The notes below the pieces were generated by a model. That model made no database searches, was not told the origin of the DNA, and was given only the letters and a program-made list of their open reading frames with translations. DNA of 64,000 nucleotides, taken from Gammaproteobacteria bacterium. GTDB lineage: Bacteria > Pseudomonadota > Gammaproteobacteria > Pseudomonadales > Azotimanducaceae. The position numbers were made by a program, and so were the translations under genes. The stretch lies in contig JAPOVV010000016.1 of NCBI GenBank assembly GCA_026707945.1, positions 124,001 to 188,000 on the forward strand, in the 5' to 3' direction. Within the stretch, counting starts at the first letter, position 1. The number at the start of each line of letters is the position of its first letter. Shown one piece after another: positions 43,715 to 53,418 of this stretch.

Positions 43715-44458
43715 TTACACCTCAACAATTTTCGCAGACTCGAAACGATCACTTTCACCCGGATAACCGCAAGGATTTGCGACGCACCGGCAATCGCCGA
43801 TCATGTAATCGTACGGGACATGTGTGTGTCCGGATATCCACACCTCTGGACTCAACTCTCGCACCAAGTCTTCTTTATCGTTGATGAAGTAAGAATTCAA
43901 TAGGCTCGCAGGGTTCGTAGGATCCCTGAAATGTTTCGAGATCGCGTGCAACGACGGCGGGAAATGGGTCACGACGACGTTGGCTCTCTCGCCAATCTGT
44001 AACCATGATGTCGCGACCTCGTGCGCGGATTTATGGTCTAGTACACCCCAATCGTCCGGTTGATTGAATGGCGGTCGAAAGTCTGAAACGCCTAGTTCAG
44101 CGAACCGTCCGTCCCCACCCCAAAAATCGGAATACCACGTCGCACCCTTAATCCGAACGCCATTGATTTCAGTTTCATCCAATGGCAGGTAATGCAGACC
44201 ATGAAGTTCACGGGTGGCGACTTCTCTCCACCATGCATCCAACTGCTTACGACGATGTCCACCGTAATACTCGTGGTTACCTGGAACATACACGACCTCG
44301 GAAATCTGCAATTGTTCCGAAATAAATGAAAGCGCGCCACGCCCGACGGAGATATCTCCAGCCAGTACGAGTAAATCCCGATCTACTGGACTCAATCGTC
44401 GAGCGTTCGATCCACCATCGAATTCCAAATGTAAATCGGAGGCGATCTGTATCTTCAT
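43715..44458 (-). CDS. Calcineurin-like metallophosphoesterase
   Basis: 247 residues with all five motifs of the dimetal phosphoesterase fold: ASDLHLE (Asp8, His10), LVLAGDIS, VPGNHEYYGG, VVTHFPPS and SGHTHVPYD. No signal peptide, so cytoplasmic. Substrate may be a nucleotide or phosphodiester and cannot be read from the sequence. It converges on solenoid copy 6 with a 68-bp gap. A broken copy of its last 35 codons lies between copies 5 and 6, evidence that this gene was duplicated along with the array. Confidence 0.93.
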   Translation of the reverse strand: MKIQIASDLHLEFDGGSNARRLSPVDRDLLVLAGDISVGRGALSFISEQLQISEVVYVPGNHEYYGGHRRKQLDAWWREVATRELHGLHYLPLDETEINGVRIKGATWYSDFWGGDGRFAELGVSDFRPPFNQPDDWGVLDHKSAHEVATSWLQIGERANVVVTHFPPSLHAISKHFRDPTNPASLLNSYFINDKEDLVRELSPEVWISGHTHVPYDYMIGDCRCVANPCGYPGESDRFESAKIVEV

Positions 44459-44599
44459 GCGGATTGAGTTGTTAGCGAATTTGAACAGGTGGTGTCGACA
44501 CTAAGCTCGACGCCAAGTGGTCAAGATCCTCCGCGAAAACCATACACAGAAATTCTTACGCGCGCAGATTCAATTGCAGCTCTTGCCGATCTCACGATC

Positions 44600-45226
44600 C
44601 TAATCAAGAAAGAGAGATATCTCGCGAATGAACGGTTTCAACTCTTGCATAGTCGGGTGTCCCGATGAGAAGCTGGACGATCCCATCACGCTCCCATGCT
44701 TGAGAATAAGTTCCTTGGTATATTCGGAAGTGTCGTAGCCAAGTCGAATGATCACTCGACAGGACTCGCTCGACGACGGCGCAAGGTAACCATTCTCCCA
44801 CGACACGATCGTTCCGCCGTAGTCCCACCCAAATCCAGTCAATCTGAACGGTTTTCGGTTGTGCGCTTCAATTGATTGCAAATCCATGCCTAGCTCAAGT
44901 CCACTTGGTAACTTCCACGAACTTTGCCGACCACTAATACGCACCCTTCGCAGTGACTGCTGGGTATGAGGATCACCCCAGAAAATCTCGACTTCGTCTT
45001 CGGATCCCGGAAAGATGAGAGCCCCGTGATGGTAAAAGCCTTCAGACCCGTGAATCTCCGCTTCTATTACGTTGCTTACACCAAACGTCCGGATTAGAGA
45101 ATCGAAATTCGTTTCGGAATTGAATACGGACCCGCATTCAAGTACGCGTTTGTTTTGGAATGCGTGTGGTATGGTCACCGACACCAGAATTACAAGGACG
45201 ACGGCGTGGGTTCTGATGCCTTTCAT
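44600..45226 (-). CDS. Exported hypothetical protein
   Basis: 208 residues from the ATG at 45226, chosen because MKGIRTHAVVLVILVSVTIPHAFQ is a proper Sec signal peptide. The ORF runs upstream to 45370, but those 48 residues do not look like protein sequence. The mature part has GALIFPGSEDEVEIFWGDP, SGRQSSWKLPSGLELGMDLQSIEAHNRKPFRLTGFGWDYGGTIVSW and a C-terminal helix. This resembles small periplasmic proteins of unknown role that contain one beta domain. Stands alone between the metallophosphoesterase and the PhyH gene. Confidence 0.75.
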   Translation of the reverse strand: MKGIRTHAVVLVILVSVTIPHAFQNKRVLECGSVFNSETNFDSLIRTFGVSNVIEAEIHGSEGFYHHGALIFPGSEDEVEIFWGDPHTQQSLRRVRISGRQSSWKLPSGLELGMDLQSIEAHNRKPFRLTGFGWDYGGTIVSWENGYLAPSSSESCRVIIRLGYDTSEYTKELILKHGSVMGSSSFSSGHPTMQELKPFIREISLFLD

Positions 45227-45430
45227 GCGAGTTCGCGGACCGCTATTTCTTATATGACATTTTTTGAACTGATTGATCGCGAAGGTACTGCCTAGTTGCG
45301 ATCCCGACACTCGACTGAATGGGTTTAGCTGATCCAACGTAGCTAATTGGACCGACATTCTTAAAATCACGCGTGCGTAAAACGTGTCAATATTTATCCG
45401 GCTTGCTGGAATCAGAGGTTAGCGACTGAC

Positions 45431-46639
45431 GTGAAAGACAGCGAAACCCTATTGGTGTGGGGAGAAACGGACGTTGGCTGGGACGCGAACACACCGATCA
45501 ACGAGACTCTCGACGAAAACGGTAACGTTCCTGACGCCAAAAGAGGATTTGGCATCGCCGACCCACGCGCACCTAAAGCACGCGTCTACGACGATCCATC
45601 CGTCGAAGAATTGCGAGAGAAGCTCCGCGACCACAATGGCTATCACGAATTGGATATCTGTGATCCCGATGAACTTGAGCGTGCAGCAACGATTTTCTGG
45701 CGGGACGGATTCGTCGTTGTCCGAGATCTCTTAGACGAGGAAAACCTCGCAAAATTCCGCGAAGGCAGCAGTCGCGTTCTACGAGAAATACTGCGACCTG
45801 ACGGCGACGACGGTCGTAAATACATCACAGAATCGAATCGGCTACCACATCGATACAGCTACGGAACGACCTCGTCGTCTCGGCAGCTGCTTCATGATGA
45901 CGCTTGGGCTTCGATGGTCGATCTCGATACGACCACACCGTTACTTACGAAGCTCTTTGGCGGTCCTGATTACGTCGTAGTGGGCGCTGGTGGTGATTTG
46001 TGTCTACCTGGCGCTGTCGAATATCAACATTTGCACTCTGACGTTTATGAGCGTTTCAATCTGCCCGAAAGCCGTATTACCCAAGCTGAAGCGCTAGGTA
46101 TCAAAATCCGTCGAGATGACGAAACTGGCGAAATAGAAGACCGTACAAAGCGTCTCATATGTGACCGAACGCCAGCAATCATCACGATCAACTTCGTTAT
46201 GAGCGACCTAACTTGGGAAAACGGTCCAATCCGTCAAATACCGGGTACTCACATGGCGGCTCGCCATCCGCCGCCGCCGACCGAAGAACCAGAATGGATG
46301 CGTATGTGCACGCTGGTTGGCGCGAAGGCTGGCGCAGGTGTATTCCGAGACAATCGTGCTTGGCATGGGGCTACCCCGAATCTAAGTCGCGAAATTCGTT
46401 CGCTACCTAACGTTGAATACGGCGCACCGTGGATCGCCGGTCCACATCACGGAAAGACCATGCCGTACAAGGTATGGGAAACGCTGAGTGACCACGGAAA
46501 GCACATTTGTCGTTTCGTACACGAAAAACCAGGCGTTTGGCCTGCTGGTGCTGGTCTAAACCATAGCCTTGGACATGTACGAAAGGAAGCCAAACAGTCT
46601 CTGACCACACCACCTGAGCACTACAGACATCTCGTCTAA
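45431..46639 (+). CDS. Phytanoyl-CoA dioxygenase (PhyH)-family oxygenase
   Basis: 402 residues from a GTG start. Fe(II)/2-oxoglutarate oxygenase: the intact iron motif H-S-D is in YQHLHSDVYERFNLPES, ENGPIRQIPGTHMAARH is the typical next strand, and GVFRDNRAWHGATPNLSREIRSLPNVEY gives the distal His and oxoglutarate Arg. The N-terminus has AATIFWRDGFVVVRDLLDEENL, the usual first helix of the family. Length is greater than in simple PhyH proteins (about 290), with an N-terminal extension of about 80 residues. Substrate unknown; it contrasts with the HRG variant at 26213-27175. Confidence 0.88.
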   Translation: MKDSETLLVWGETDVGWDANTPINETLDENGNVPDAKRGFGIADPRAPKARVYDDPSVEELREKLRDHNGYHELDICDPDELERAATIFWRDGFVVVRDLLDEENLAKFREGSSRVLREILRPDGDDGRKYITESNRLPHRYSYGTTSSSRQLLHDDAWASMVDLDTTTPLLTKLFGGPDYVVVGAGGDLCLPGAVEYQHLHSDVYERFNLPESRITQAEALGIKIRRDDETGEIEDRTKRLICDRTPAIITINFVMSDLTWENGPIRQIPGTHMAARHPPPPTEEPEWMRMCTLVGAKAGAGVFRDNRAWHGATPNLSREIRSLPNVEYGAPWIAGPHHGKTMPYKVWETLSDHGKHICRFVHEKPGVWPAGAGLNHSLGHVRKEAKQSLTTPPEHYRHLV

Positions 46640-46761
46640 CCGTCAGACAATGGACGTTCCGACCTAGGCCGAAAGCGTCTTTGAAACGTGGTTAAGGTTG
46701 GTCGCGCACTCGAAAGCGACCCGAACCCCGACGCATATAACATCGTGGTGCGTTACGTCTA

Positions 46762-46778
46762 AATGGTTCCTAACCATT
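46762..46778. terminator. Hairpin between convergent genes
   Basis: AATGGTT (46762-46768) and AACCATT (46772-46778) form a perfect 7-bp stem with a 3-base loop. It lies between the ends of the PhyH gene and the convergent XRE gene. There is no T-run, so a role in termination is only suggested by position. Confidence 0.35.
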
Positions 46779-46832
46779 AAGGTCGGTTGAAAGCACGTTC
46801 TTGAAGCCGCAACGCCTCTCGTCGGTTGCGCG

Positions 46833-48095
46833 TTAGGCGTTGAGTTGACTTCGCAGCCCGCTGTCCCCGACAAATTGGCTCAAGATCGAGTAATCTCTCG
46901 ATTCCCTTCGAATTCGGCCTGCTACGATACTCGCCCCGACCGAAAGCCGCGCCGCGTCCATTTGTACCGCTTGTTCAGTTCGCGTTACCCGCGACACGCA
47001 TGCGTCCCATTCATGTGGCGCAATCAATGTGTCGAGCGCAAATTCGTCGGCTTCGCGTTCGAGCATGTCATCGATTGAAGCGTCATCGTCGTCGAAGAAA
47101 TCGAACCCTCGATTTGAAGAGAGATGTAAAAACACGTGCCCTAGCTCGTGAAATAGCACATACCAGAATCTATCCAATTGGTCGTATCTCAGAGTGAGTC
47201 CAATGACCGGATTGCCTTCGGAATTCAACATCGCAGCGCCATCGAGAATGGACCTATCAAGACACTTCTCGACAACAAGTGCGATGCCGTTTTCTCCCAA
47301 TAGGTTCACAGCTCTCGTAGGACCATCCGACGCTTGCGTAAGCGCTTTCAAGTCCAAAAGCCATTTATCGTCACCCTCAAACGGCGGAGTTCCGTGTTGC
47401 TGGAAGAGTAAATTAGCCTGTTGAATCACCCGCGCTTGCCAAGCTAGGAGCGAATACTCGTCAATCGTCGCAGCGCCACGTACTTTTTTACGATGGAGCG
47501 CTGCCGATAACGTAGGATCATCACACGCGTTCTCGAAGAATCGTCTTGTTGCATCGAGTCGACGTTCTTCGTTCGGGACACTGAACCATTCTCCTTCGAC
47601 CATTTCCTTGATCGGTAACCGTTGCCAGTCTATTTCAGTCTCCCTCGACCACACCAGCAACCCTCCTCCTTCATGGCGTTGGTTGCGAAAGAAACCCTCA
47701 ACACAAACACCTAGCACGTTAGATATCTCTATCAATCGCGAAAGGCTTGCTCCTTGGTAGTTCGAAGCTTCATAACGTTGAATTTGCTGAGGTTTCAAAT
47801 CAAGGCGAGTTGCCAAGTCTGTCTGTGTCATGCCCGATGCGATACGGGCTCGCACCAAAACATCCGGTAGACGCTCCATGGCGAACGATTTAGCGAACGT
47901 GATCCCACCCGACTTCAACAAGTCGTACTCAGCAATCTCTTGCTGCAGATTCTCGATTTCACTCTGAATCGCGGCAATCTGTACTTCCCGGTGCCACTCT
48001 TCTTCTAATTCAGCACTTTCGATTTCTGTAAGGTCTCTTTTGAAGTTCCCGATCTCACGAATCGAACTATGTCGTTGCTTATCGCTCAAAAGCAT
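46833..48095 (-). CDS. XRE-family regulator fused to ImmA/IrrE metallopeptidase
   Basis: 420 residues. An N-terminal coiled coil (about 17-60) is followed by an XRE helix-turn-helix (about 76-130, VLVRARIASGMTQTDLATRLDLKPQQIQRYE) and an ImmA/IrrE zinc peptidase domain with H316-E-L-G-H320 and EREADEFA (347-354). Such proteins act as antitoxins or as stress-responsive regulators that cleave a partner repressor. No HigB- or RES-type toxin gene adjoins it. The palindrome 45 bases upstream of its ATG is a likely autoregulatory operator. Divergent from a Phd/YefM-type antitoxin gene. Confidence 0.87.
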   Translation of the reverse strand: MLLSDKQRHSSIREIGNFKRDLTEIESAELEEEWHREVQIAAIQSEIENLQQEIAEYDLLKSGGITFAKSFAMERLPDVLVRARIASGMTQTDLATRLDLKPQQIQRYEASNYQGASLSRLIEISNVLGVCVEGFFRNQRHEGGGLLVWSRETEIDWQRLPIKEMVEGEWFSVPNEERRLDATRRFFENACDDPTLSAALHRKKVRGAATIDEYSLLAWQARVIQQANLLFQQHGTPPFEGDDKWLLDLKALTQASDGPTRAVNLLGENGIALVVEKCLDRSILDGAAMLNSEGNPVIGLTLRYDQLDRFWYVLFHELGHVFLHLSSNRGFDFFDDDDASIDDMLEREADEFALDTLIAPHEWDACVSRVTRTEQAVQMDAARLSVGASIVAGRIRRESRDYSILSQFVGDSGLRSQLNA

Positions 48096-48139
48096 GTCGA
48101 ACTTCCAAGTCGCGTACTAAAAACATCGGAGTGTTAATA

Positions 48140-48159
48140 TTACAATTATTATGTTGTAA
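48140..48159. promoter_or_regulatory. AT-rich palindrome, probable operator of the XRE gene
   Basis: TTACAA (48140-48145) and TTGTAA (48154-48159) are inverted arms around 8 AT-rich bases, 45 bp upstream of the XRE-ImmA start. Size and symmetry fit binding by a dimeric XRE protein and hence autoregulation. Confidence 0.5.
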
Positions 48160-48362
48160 GTCAGAACAGCTAAAAGCTATAGTCACGTCGCTACAGTGAA
48201 CTGAGCGGATACTGCGACTTAACGCTTCAATTCATCGATTAGATGCGATCGGTCAGCAAGCTTCTGGAACCTCGCGATGCCCATCGGTACTCAAAATTCA
48301 TTCTGCGTTGAAACGAAATGTTTTCACAATTGAGTCCTTATTACCCATAGTTTGGACTCACT

Positions 48363-48602
48363 TTGAATCCAGAAACCACGATCAGCGTAACGAGACTTCG
48401 GCGAGAGATTCACTCCCTTCTCGACAATCTCCCCCCTGAGGGACTAATAATTACAAACCGCGGTCGACCAGTGGCGCAAATCCTTCCATGTCACATGAAG
48501 CCTGAAGACATGATCGGAAGGCTGAAGGGCGAGTTTGAGATTCATGGCGACATTTACTCTACTGGCATAACTTGGGAAGCTACCAAGGATCCAAACGAAT
48601 AG
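48363..48602 (+). CDS. Phd/YefM-family antitoxin, apparently orphan
   Basis: 79 residues from a TTG start. ISVTRLRREIHSLLDNLPPEGLIITNRGRPVAQILPC is the DNA-binding Phd/YefM fold. The C-terminus MIGRLKGEFEIHGDIYSTGITWEATKDPNE is the usual toxin-neutralising tail of VapB/Phd proteins paired with PIN-domain toxins. In those systems the PIN toxin gene follows within a few bases. Here the next gene is an ABC importer ATPase at 48735 and no toxin ORF is present, so this is an orphan or solitary antitoxin. An alternative is recent loss of the toxin gene. Confidence 0.72.
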   Translation: MNPETTISVTRLRREIHSLLDNLPPEGLIITNRGRPVAQILPCHMKPEDMIGRLKGEFEIHGDIYSTGITWEATKDPNE

Positions 48603-48734
48603 CGCTATTCGATAATCGCGTCTCGAGGCATAAGGAATGTGTTCGAATGAGCATTCATCCTGAAGTCGAAGTTGATCGAGGCGAGTTGCACCATGACCGT
48701 TAATTTGCAGAGCTAAGTTGGATTTAGAGACCAC

Positions 48735-49817
48735 TTGACCACTCACGTCGAATTCAAGAACGTCGCGAAGTCGTTTGACGGCCACACAAATGTTGTCGAA
48801 GACATTAATCTTCAGATCCCTCGTGGCGAATTTCTGACCTTACTCGGACCTTCCGGGTCTGGTAAGACGACGTGTCTGATGATGCTCGCAGGATTCGAAT
48901 CCCCGACCGAAGGCGAAATCCTCGTTGACGGCAAATCTGTCCAGGACGTTCCTGCGCATCAGCGAGCATTTGGCATCGTGTTCCAAAGCTACGCGCTTTT
49001 CCCGCACATGAGCGTCGCAAAAAACCTTGCGTTTCCACTTGAAGTACGCGGTATAGAAACGTCCAGACGTGACGAACTCGTCGAGCGAGCGCTGAAGTTA
49101 GTTCAACTTGAAGGTTTTGGTTCGCGAAAGCCGAACCAGCTTTCAGGCGGTCAGCAGCAACGGGTCGCAATTGCGAGAGCTTTGGTTTACGAACCTGAAC
49201 TGGTGCTGATGGATGAGCCGCTTGGTGCGCTTGACCGTCAATTGCGTGAAGAAATGCAATACGAGATTCGTCGTATTCAAGAGGAAGTCGGCGTCACGAT
49301 GATCTACGTGACACACGATCAAGGCGAAGCGATGGTCCTTTCTGATCGGATTGCTGTATTCGAAGCTGGCCAAATCAAGCAACTAGCAGCTCCGATTACG
49401 CTCTACGAAGAACCGGACGACCCGTTTGTCGCAAGCTTTATCGGCGAGAACAACCGATTGCATGGCACGGTGACGCACGTCGGTGAAGCGCTTTGTACTG
49501 TTGATGTTGACGGACATTCAATCCAAGCCGCTCAAGTAACCGAAAGTACTGCGCCTGGCGACAAAGTCGTCGTGGTCATAAGACCAGAGCGCGTCTCCAT
49601 ATTGCAATCGGACGACAGCCTCAGTAATTCACAGCAAGCGACCGTTCGCAATATCACGTTCGTCGGCGACCACCTAAGGGTTCAGTTAGACACCTGCGGC
49701 AATCCCGACTTCATCGCAAAAATCCCAAATATCGCCGGTCACGGTAGTGTCTTGAAAGGGGATAACGTGAATGTCGGCTGGGCAACACTCGACTGCCGCG
49801 CACTGCCCTTACGCTAA
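48735..49817 (+). CDS. potA: Polyamine-type ABC transporter ATPase
   Basis: 360 residues from a TTG start. Walker [10 protein letters not shown], signature [15 protein letters not shown], Walker [13 protein letters not shown], switch His in [10 protein letters not shown]. The C-terminal TOBE domain ([15 protein letters not shown] and [11 protein letters not shown]) is typical of PotA-type importer ATPases. First gene of a complete four-gene operon (ATPase, binding protein, two permeases). The substrate is probably spermidine, putrescine or a related small cation, though iron or other solutes are known for relatives. Confidence 0.92.
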   Translation: MTTHVEFKNVAKSFDGHTNVVEDINLQIPRGEFLTLLGPSGSGKTTCLMMLAGFESPTEGEILVDGKSVQDVPAHQRAFGIVFQSYALFPHMSVAKNLAFPLEVRGIETSRRDELVERALKLVQLEGFGSRKPNQLSGGQQQRVAIARALVYEPELVLMDEPLGALDRQLREEMQYEIRRIQEEVGVTMIYVTHDQGEAMVLSDRIAVFEAGQIKQLAAPITLYEEPDDPFVASFIGENNRLHGTVTHVGEALCTVDVDGHSIQAAQVTESTAPGDKVVVVIRPERVSILQSDDSLSNSQQATVRNITFVGDHLRVQLDTCGNPDFIAKIPNIAGHGSVLKGDNVNVGWATLDCRALPLR

Positions 49818-49835
49818 ACAAGGAGTATCAGCATC

Positions 49836-50918
49836 GTGAAAAACTACTTAACTACTGTACTTTGCACAATCGTGATGGTGCTTGGCAGCGCAATCGTCGC
49901 TGAGGAGTCAGTCACCGTTGTGAGTTTCGGCGGCTCGTACGCCAAGGCTTGCGTTGAGGGTTACCACAAGGCGTTTGAAGCAGAAACCGGCATCAAGGTG
50001 AATCTGGAGGACTACAACGGTGAGCTGTCACAACTGCGTGCGCAAGTCGAAGCCGGCTCGGTGACCTGGGACGTCATTGATGCCGAAGGACCTCAAGTCG
50101 CCATTGCGTGCGATGAAGGATTAATCGAAACGATCGATGCGCTAAACCTGCCACCGAGCCCAGACGGCGTTCCTGCGGAAGAAGATTTCGCACCCGGTAC
50201 CTTAACCGAATGCGGTGTAGGCAAGGTGTATTACGCCACGATGGTCGCTTACCATCCTGACGCATTTCCGGACAACGAACCTACTAAGGTCGAGGATTTC
50301 TTCGATCTTGAGAACTTCCCCGGGCGACGAGGCGTTCATCGCAGTCCTCAAGCAGTATTAGAAATCTCGCTGATGGCAAGTGGCGTTGCGCCTGAAGACG
50401 TGTACGACACCTTAGAGACAGAAGAAGGCATTGAGCGTGCATTCGGGATGCTCGACAGCATCAAGGACGATATCGTGTGGTGGGAAGCAGGTGCCCAGCC
50501 GCCCCAGATGCTAGCTGACCGCGAAGTGAGCATGACCATTGCATGGAATGGGCGAATCTTCAATGCACAGATGCTTGAAAATCAACCGTTCAAGATTTTG
50601 TGGGACGGCCGCACCATAGACTCCGGTGGTATGGTCATCGCAGCTGACGCACCGAATCTGGAAAACGCACGTAAATTTGTCGAATTCAGCGCGCGCGCAG
50701 AGTCCGAAGCAGGCGTTGCATCGTATATCGCGTACTCGCCAGTTCGCAAGTCAGGGTATGACTTGGTCGGTAACCATGCAATTACAGGCAAACCAATGAA
50801 GCCGCATCTACCTACAAACCCGGAGCATGGCGGACGTCAACTAACCCTTAGCACTGATTTCTGGATTGACCGCAGAGACGAGCTGGTTGAACGTTTTGCC
50901 GCATGGTTGAACCGCTAG
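49836..50918 (+). CDS. potD: Polyamine-type ABC transporter periplasmic binding protein
   Basis: 360 residues from a GTG start with AAGGAG at 49820-49825. Signal peptide about 1-21 (LTTVLCTIVMVLGSAIVAEE). SVTVVSFGGSYAKACVEGYHKAFEAETGIKV is the PotD/SBP_bac start, and the pattern WDVIDAEGPQVAIACDEGLI and VVWWEAGAQPPQMLADREVSM follows. The ligand pocket residues cannot be assigned, so the substrate remains open among polyamines and similar compounds. 18 bp after the ATPase gene and 26 bp before the permease. Confidence 0.9.
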   Translation: MKNYLTTVLCTIVMVLGSAIVAEESVTVVSFGGSYAKACVEGYHKAFEAETGIKVNLEDYNGELSQLRAQVEAGSVTWDVIDAEGPQVAIACDEGLIETIDALNLPPSPDGVPAEEDFAPGTLTECGVGKVYYATMVAYHPDAFPDNEPTKVEDFFDLENFPGRRGVHRSPQAVLEISLMASGVAPEDVYDTLETEEGIERAFGMLDSIKDDIVWWEAGAQPPQMLADREVSMTIAWNGRIFNAQMLENQPFKILWDGRTIDSGGMVIAADAPNLENARKFVEFSARAESEAGVASYIAYSPVRKSGYDLVGNHAITGKPMKPHLPTNPEHGGRQLTLSTDFWIDRRDELVERFAAWLNR

Positions 50919-50944
50919 TTCAAGTCCAAATGCGCAACATTTGA

Positions 50945-52123
50945 ATGGAGCGACTTAAGGCGAGTTCCCTCGCCCTACCCCTTATCGCCTTCGTGATCGT
51001 CACGTTACTCGTGCCGATCTTCTCTCTAGTACGGTTGAGCGTATACGACAGCACCGTTGCGGACGCACTTCCGAAAACAGCGGAAGCACTGCAGCAGTGG
51101 TCGGGTACCGACCTACCTTCGATTGCGGTTTTTGAGACGCTCGCGGAAGAATTAACGACAGCCCAGCAGACGCGCGAACTCGGACGGATCGCATCCCGCG
51201 TCAATCGCATCCTGAGCGGGTCCAGATCCACCATCTCAAAAACGCCGCGGCGTTTCGCCCGTTCCGATGAACCAGACGCACGGGCAGCATTTATCGCGAT
51301 CGACGAGGATTGGGGTGAGCTGGATATTTGGCATGCGCTGAAGCAAGCCACGGACACCTTCACCAGTCGAAATTTCCTGCAAGCCGTCGACTTTCGACTC
51401 ATGCCTGACGGCTCGATCGCGCGGATGCCAGAGACCCAGCAGGTTTACGTCACGTTGTTCATACGTACGCTTGGGGTAAGCATCGCAGTGACCGCATTGT
51501 GTTTTTTCATCGGCTATCCGATGGCTTATGCGATGGCACACGCATCTCCTGGTTGGGCGCGTCTGCTACTCGTCCTCGTGCTCATTCCGTTCTGGACATC
51601 GCTGCTGGTCAGGACCACCTCATGGATCGTGATATTGCAGCAACAAGGGGTGCTCAACGACATCTTGGTCTTTATCGGCCTGGTGGCCGACGACAACCGC
51701 TTAACGATGGTTCACAACATGACGGGCACGCTGGTTGCTATGACACAGGTCCTGCTGCCGTTCATGATCCTGCCGCTCTACTCGGTCATGACCAATATCC
51801 CACGTGATTTGACGAAAGCGGCGAGTTCGCTTGGCGCAAATCCGTTCCAATCCTTCACGCGCGTGTACTTCCCTAATTCCCTACCAGGCGTAGCGGCGGG
51901 TGGTTTACTCGTGTTCATTCTTTCGATCGGCTACTACATCACGCCGGCGTTAGTCGGTGGCTCAAAAGGTCAGCTCATTTCAAATCTGATCGCCTATCAC
52001 CTACAAACGTCACTGAACTGGGGGCTTGCTGCCGCGCTCTCGGTGATCCTGCTAGTAGGCGTGATGGTGCTCTACGTCGTGTACGACCGCTTCATCGGGA
52101 TTGACCGGATGAAACTCGGATGA
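50945..52123 (+). CDS. potB: Polyamine-type ABC transporter permease 1, with enlarged periplasmic loop
   Basis: 392 residues against about 290 in E. coli PotB. The extra 100 residues lie between membrane segment 1 (about 9-30) and segment 2 (about 178-200). They form a hydrophilic loop (LPKTAEALQQWSG, GRIASRVNRILSG, RFARSDEPDARAAF). The permease core has GYPMAYAMAHASPGWARLLL and the EAA-type loop LTKAASSLGANPFQSFTRVYFPNSLPG. Its stop overlaps the next permease start (ATGA at 52120-52123). Similar loops occur in other proteobacterial importers, where they may contact the binding protein. Confidence 0.88.
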   Translation: MERLKASSLALPLIAFVIVTLLVPIFSLVRLSVYDSTVADALPKTAEALQQWSGTDLPSIAVFETLAEELTTAQQTRELGRIASRVNRILSGSRSTISKTPRRFARSDEPDARAAFIAIDEDWGELDIWHALKQATDTFTSRNFLQAVDFRLMPDGSIARMPETQQVYVTLFIRTLGVSIAVTALCFFIGYPMAYAMAHASPGWARLLLVLVLIPFWTSLLVRTTSWIVILQQQGVLNDILVFIGLVADDNRLTMVHNMTGTLVAMTQVLLPFMILPLYSVMTNIPRDLTKAASSLGANPFQSFTRVYFPNSLPGVAAGGLLVFILSIGYYITPALVGGSKGQLISNLIAYHLQTSLNWGLAAALSVILLVGVMVLYVVYDRFIGIDRMKLG

Positions 52124-52956
52124 ACACCGTGTTTTGGCGTAGCGTTAAGGGTGCCATTGGGGTCTTCACTGCCTTCGGCTTCCTATTCCTTATCGGTCCG
52201 CTCTTCGTGATCGTACCGCTGAGCTTCAACGCAGAACCCTATTTCACGTTCCGTCCCGAGATGCTCATGCTCGACCCGGAAGCGTTTTCGCTTCGGTGGT
52301 ATGAGAACCTCTTCAATGACGAGGAATGGCACCGCGCGTTATTCAACAGTTTCTTTATCGGTATTTGTGCGACGATCCTTGCGACGACTCTCGGTACGCT
52401 CGCCGCCATCTCTCTAAATCAGTCGAACTTCCCGGCCCGTCGCACGGTGATGGCGTTGTTGATCTCACCGATGGTGACACCAATCGTGATTGTCGGGGTT
52501 AGCGTCTTTTTCTTCTATTCGCAACCTTTTATCGGTCTGGCTCAAACCTATCTCGGGATCATCCTCTCACATGCGATGCTCGGTGCGCCGTTCGTTGTTA
52601 TTACCGTGACTGCGACACTGGCTGGTTTCAACCAGACTCTCATGCACGCGGCTTCAAGTCTTGGTGCGAACGCATGGACAAGATTTCGCCGAATACAGCT
52701 ACCGCTGATCTCGCCTGGCGTGATCACGGGCGGGCTTTTTGCGTTCGCAACCTCCTTCGATGAAGTCGTCGTCGTACTGTTCATGGGCGGCTTGGAACAA
52801 CGCACCCTACCCCGCCAGATGTGGAGCGGCATCCGCGAGGAAATCAATCCTACGATCCTCGCCGTCGCAACCCTTTTGATCATTTTTGCGGTACTGGTGC
52901 TATTTACGGTAGAGTGGTTGCGTTCACGTACCGCCAAGCAACTGCAACCACAGTAA
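52120..52956 (+). CDS. potC: Polyamine-type ABC transporter permease 2
   Basis: 278 residues, six membrane segments. FFIGICATILATTLGTLAAISLNQS is the first conserved pair, and MHAASSLGANAWTRFRRIQLPLISPGVITGG is the cytoplasmic EAA loop. FDEVVVVLFMGGLEQRTLPRQMWSGIREEINPTILAVAT is the typical PotC end. ATG overlaps the stop of the previous permease gene; last gene of the operon. Confidence 0.92.
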   Translation: MNTVFWRSVKGAIGVFTAFGFLFLIGPLFVIVPLSFNAEPYFTFRPEMLMLDPEAFSLRWYENLFNDEEWHRALFNSFFIGICATILATTLGTLAAISLNQSNFPARRTVMALLISPMVTPIVIVGVSVFFFYSQPFIGLAQTYLGIILSHAMLGAPFVVITVTATLAGFNQTLMHAASSLGANAWTRFRRIQLPLISPGVITGGLFAFATSFDEVVVVLFMGGLEQRTLPRQMWSGIREEINPTILAVATLLIIFAVLVLFTVEWLRSRTAKQLQPQ

Positions 52957-53034
52957 AGTAACCTTCTAACAAGGCGCTTTACTTCCTTCAAAACGCGCCT
53001 ACAATCAAGCTAAGCAGTTACGCTGGAACTCGAA

Positions 53035-53388
53035 ATGAAGATTCTTGGTTACATTTTCTGTGCATTAGCCGTCGTCATCGGCGTTTTAATGCTTGTTGAC
53101 GCACTTTTCTTGGAATCCGCAGGTCAGATCTGGGATCCCCTCGACTACGTGATCTCTGTAGCCCTTGCCGTCTGCGTCATAGTCGGTGTTAGGGACTACA
53201 TGACGGAAGGAGGACGTGCGATTGGTACCGGCGTCTTACTCAGTATATTCGCGTTTCTAGTCTTTACTGAAACGTTTATTGCGTATATGAGTGGGTCCGA
53301 AATGGCAACAATGCAATGGATGTGGGCCGACGCGATCGCAGTCATTGCGCTTTTGCGTGAAGGAGGGCGTCTCACCGCAAGTGAGTAG
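53035..53388 (+). CDS. Small membrane protein of unknown function
   Basis: 117 residues with four predicted membrane segments (about 4-26, 33-55, 64-86 and 94-109) joined by very short loops. No family motif is recognised. It is 78 bp after the last importer gene, on the same strand but with its own spacing, and is followed by a strong hairpin. Confidence 0.6.
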   Translation: MKILGYIFCALAVVIGVLMLVDALFLESAGQIWDPLDYVISVALAVCVIVGVRDYMTEGGRAIGTGVLLSIFAFLVFTETFIAYMSGSEMATMQWMWADAIAVIALLREGGRLTASE

Positions 53389-53418
53389 CGTCTAGACCAC
53401 CCTAACCTCTTCATCTAC

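Noticed and set aside
44604-44828. Short ORFs inside the exported hypothetical gene region
   Set aside because: They are other-frame shadows of the 44600-45226 gene.
46634-46838. Integron attC-like ends (GTCTAAC and GTTAGGC) around the gap after the PhyH gene
   Set aside because: The inner arms are not complementary, no integrase is nearby and the flanking genes are not cassette-like.
48718-48725. TTGGATTT resembling the solenoid promoter element before the potA-type gene
   Set aside because: It differs in one base and lies only 9 bases from the start codon instead of 31-35, so it cannot serve the same role.
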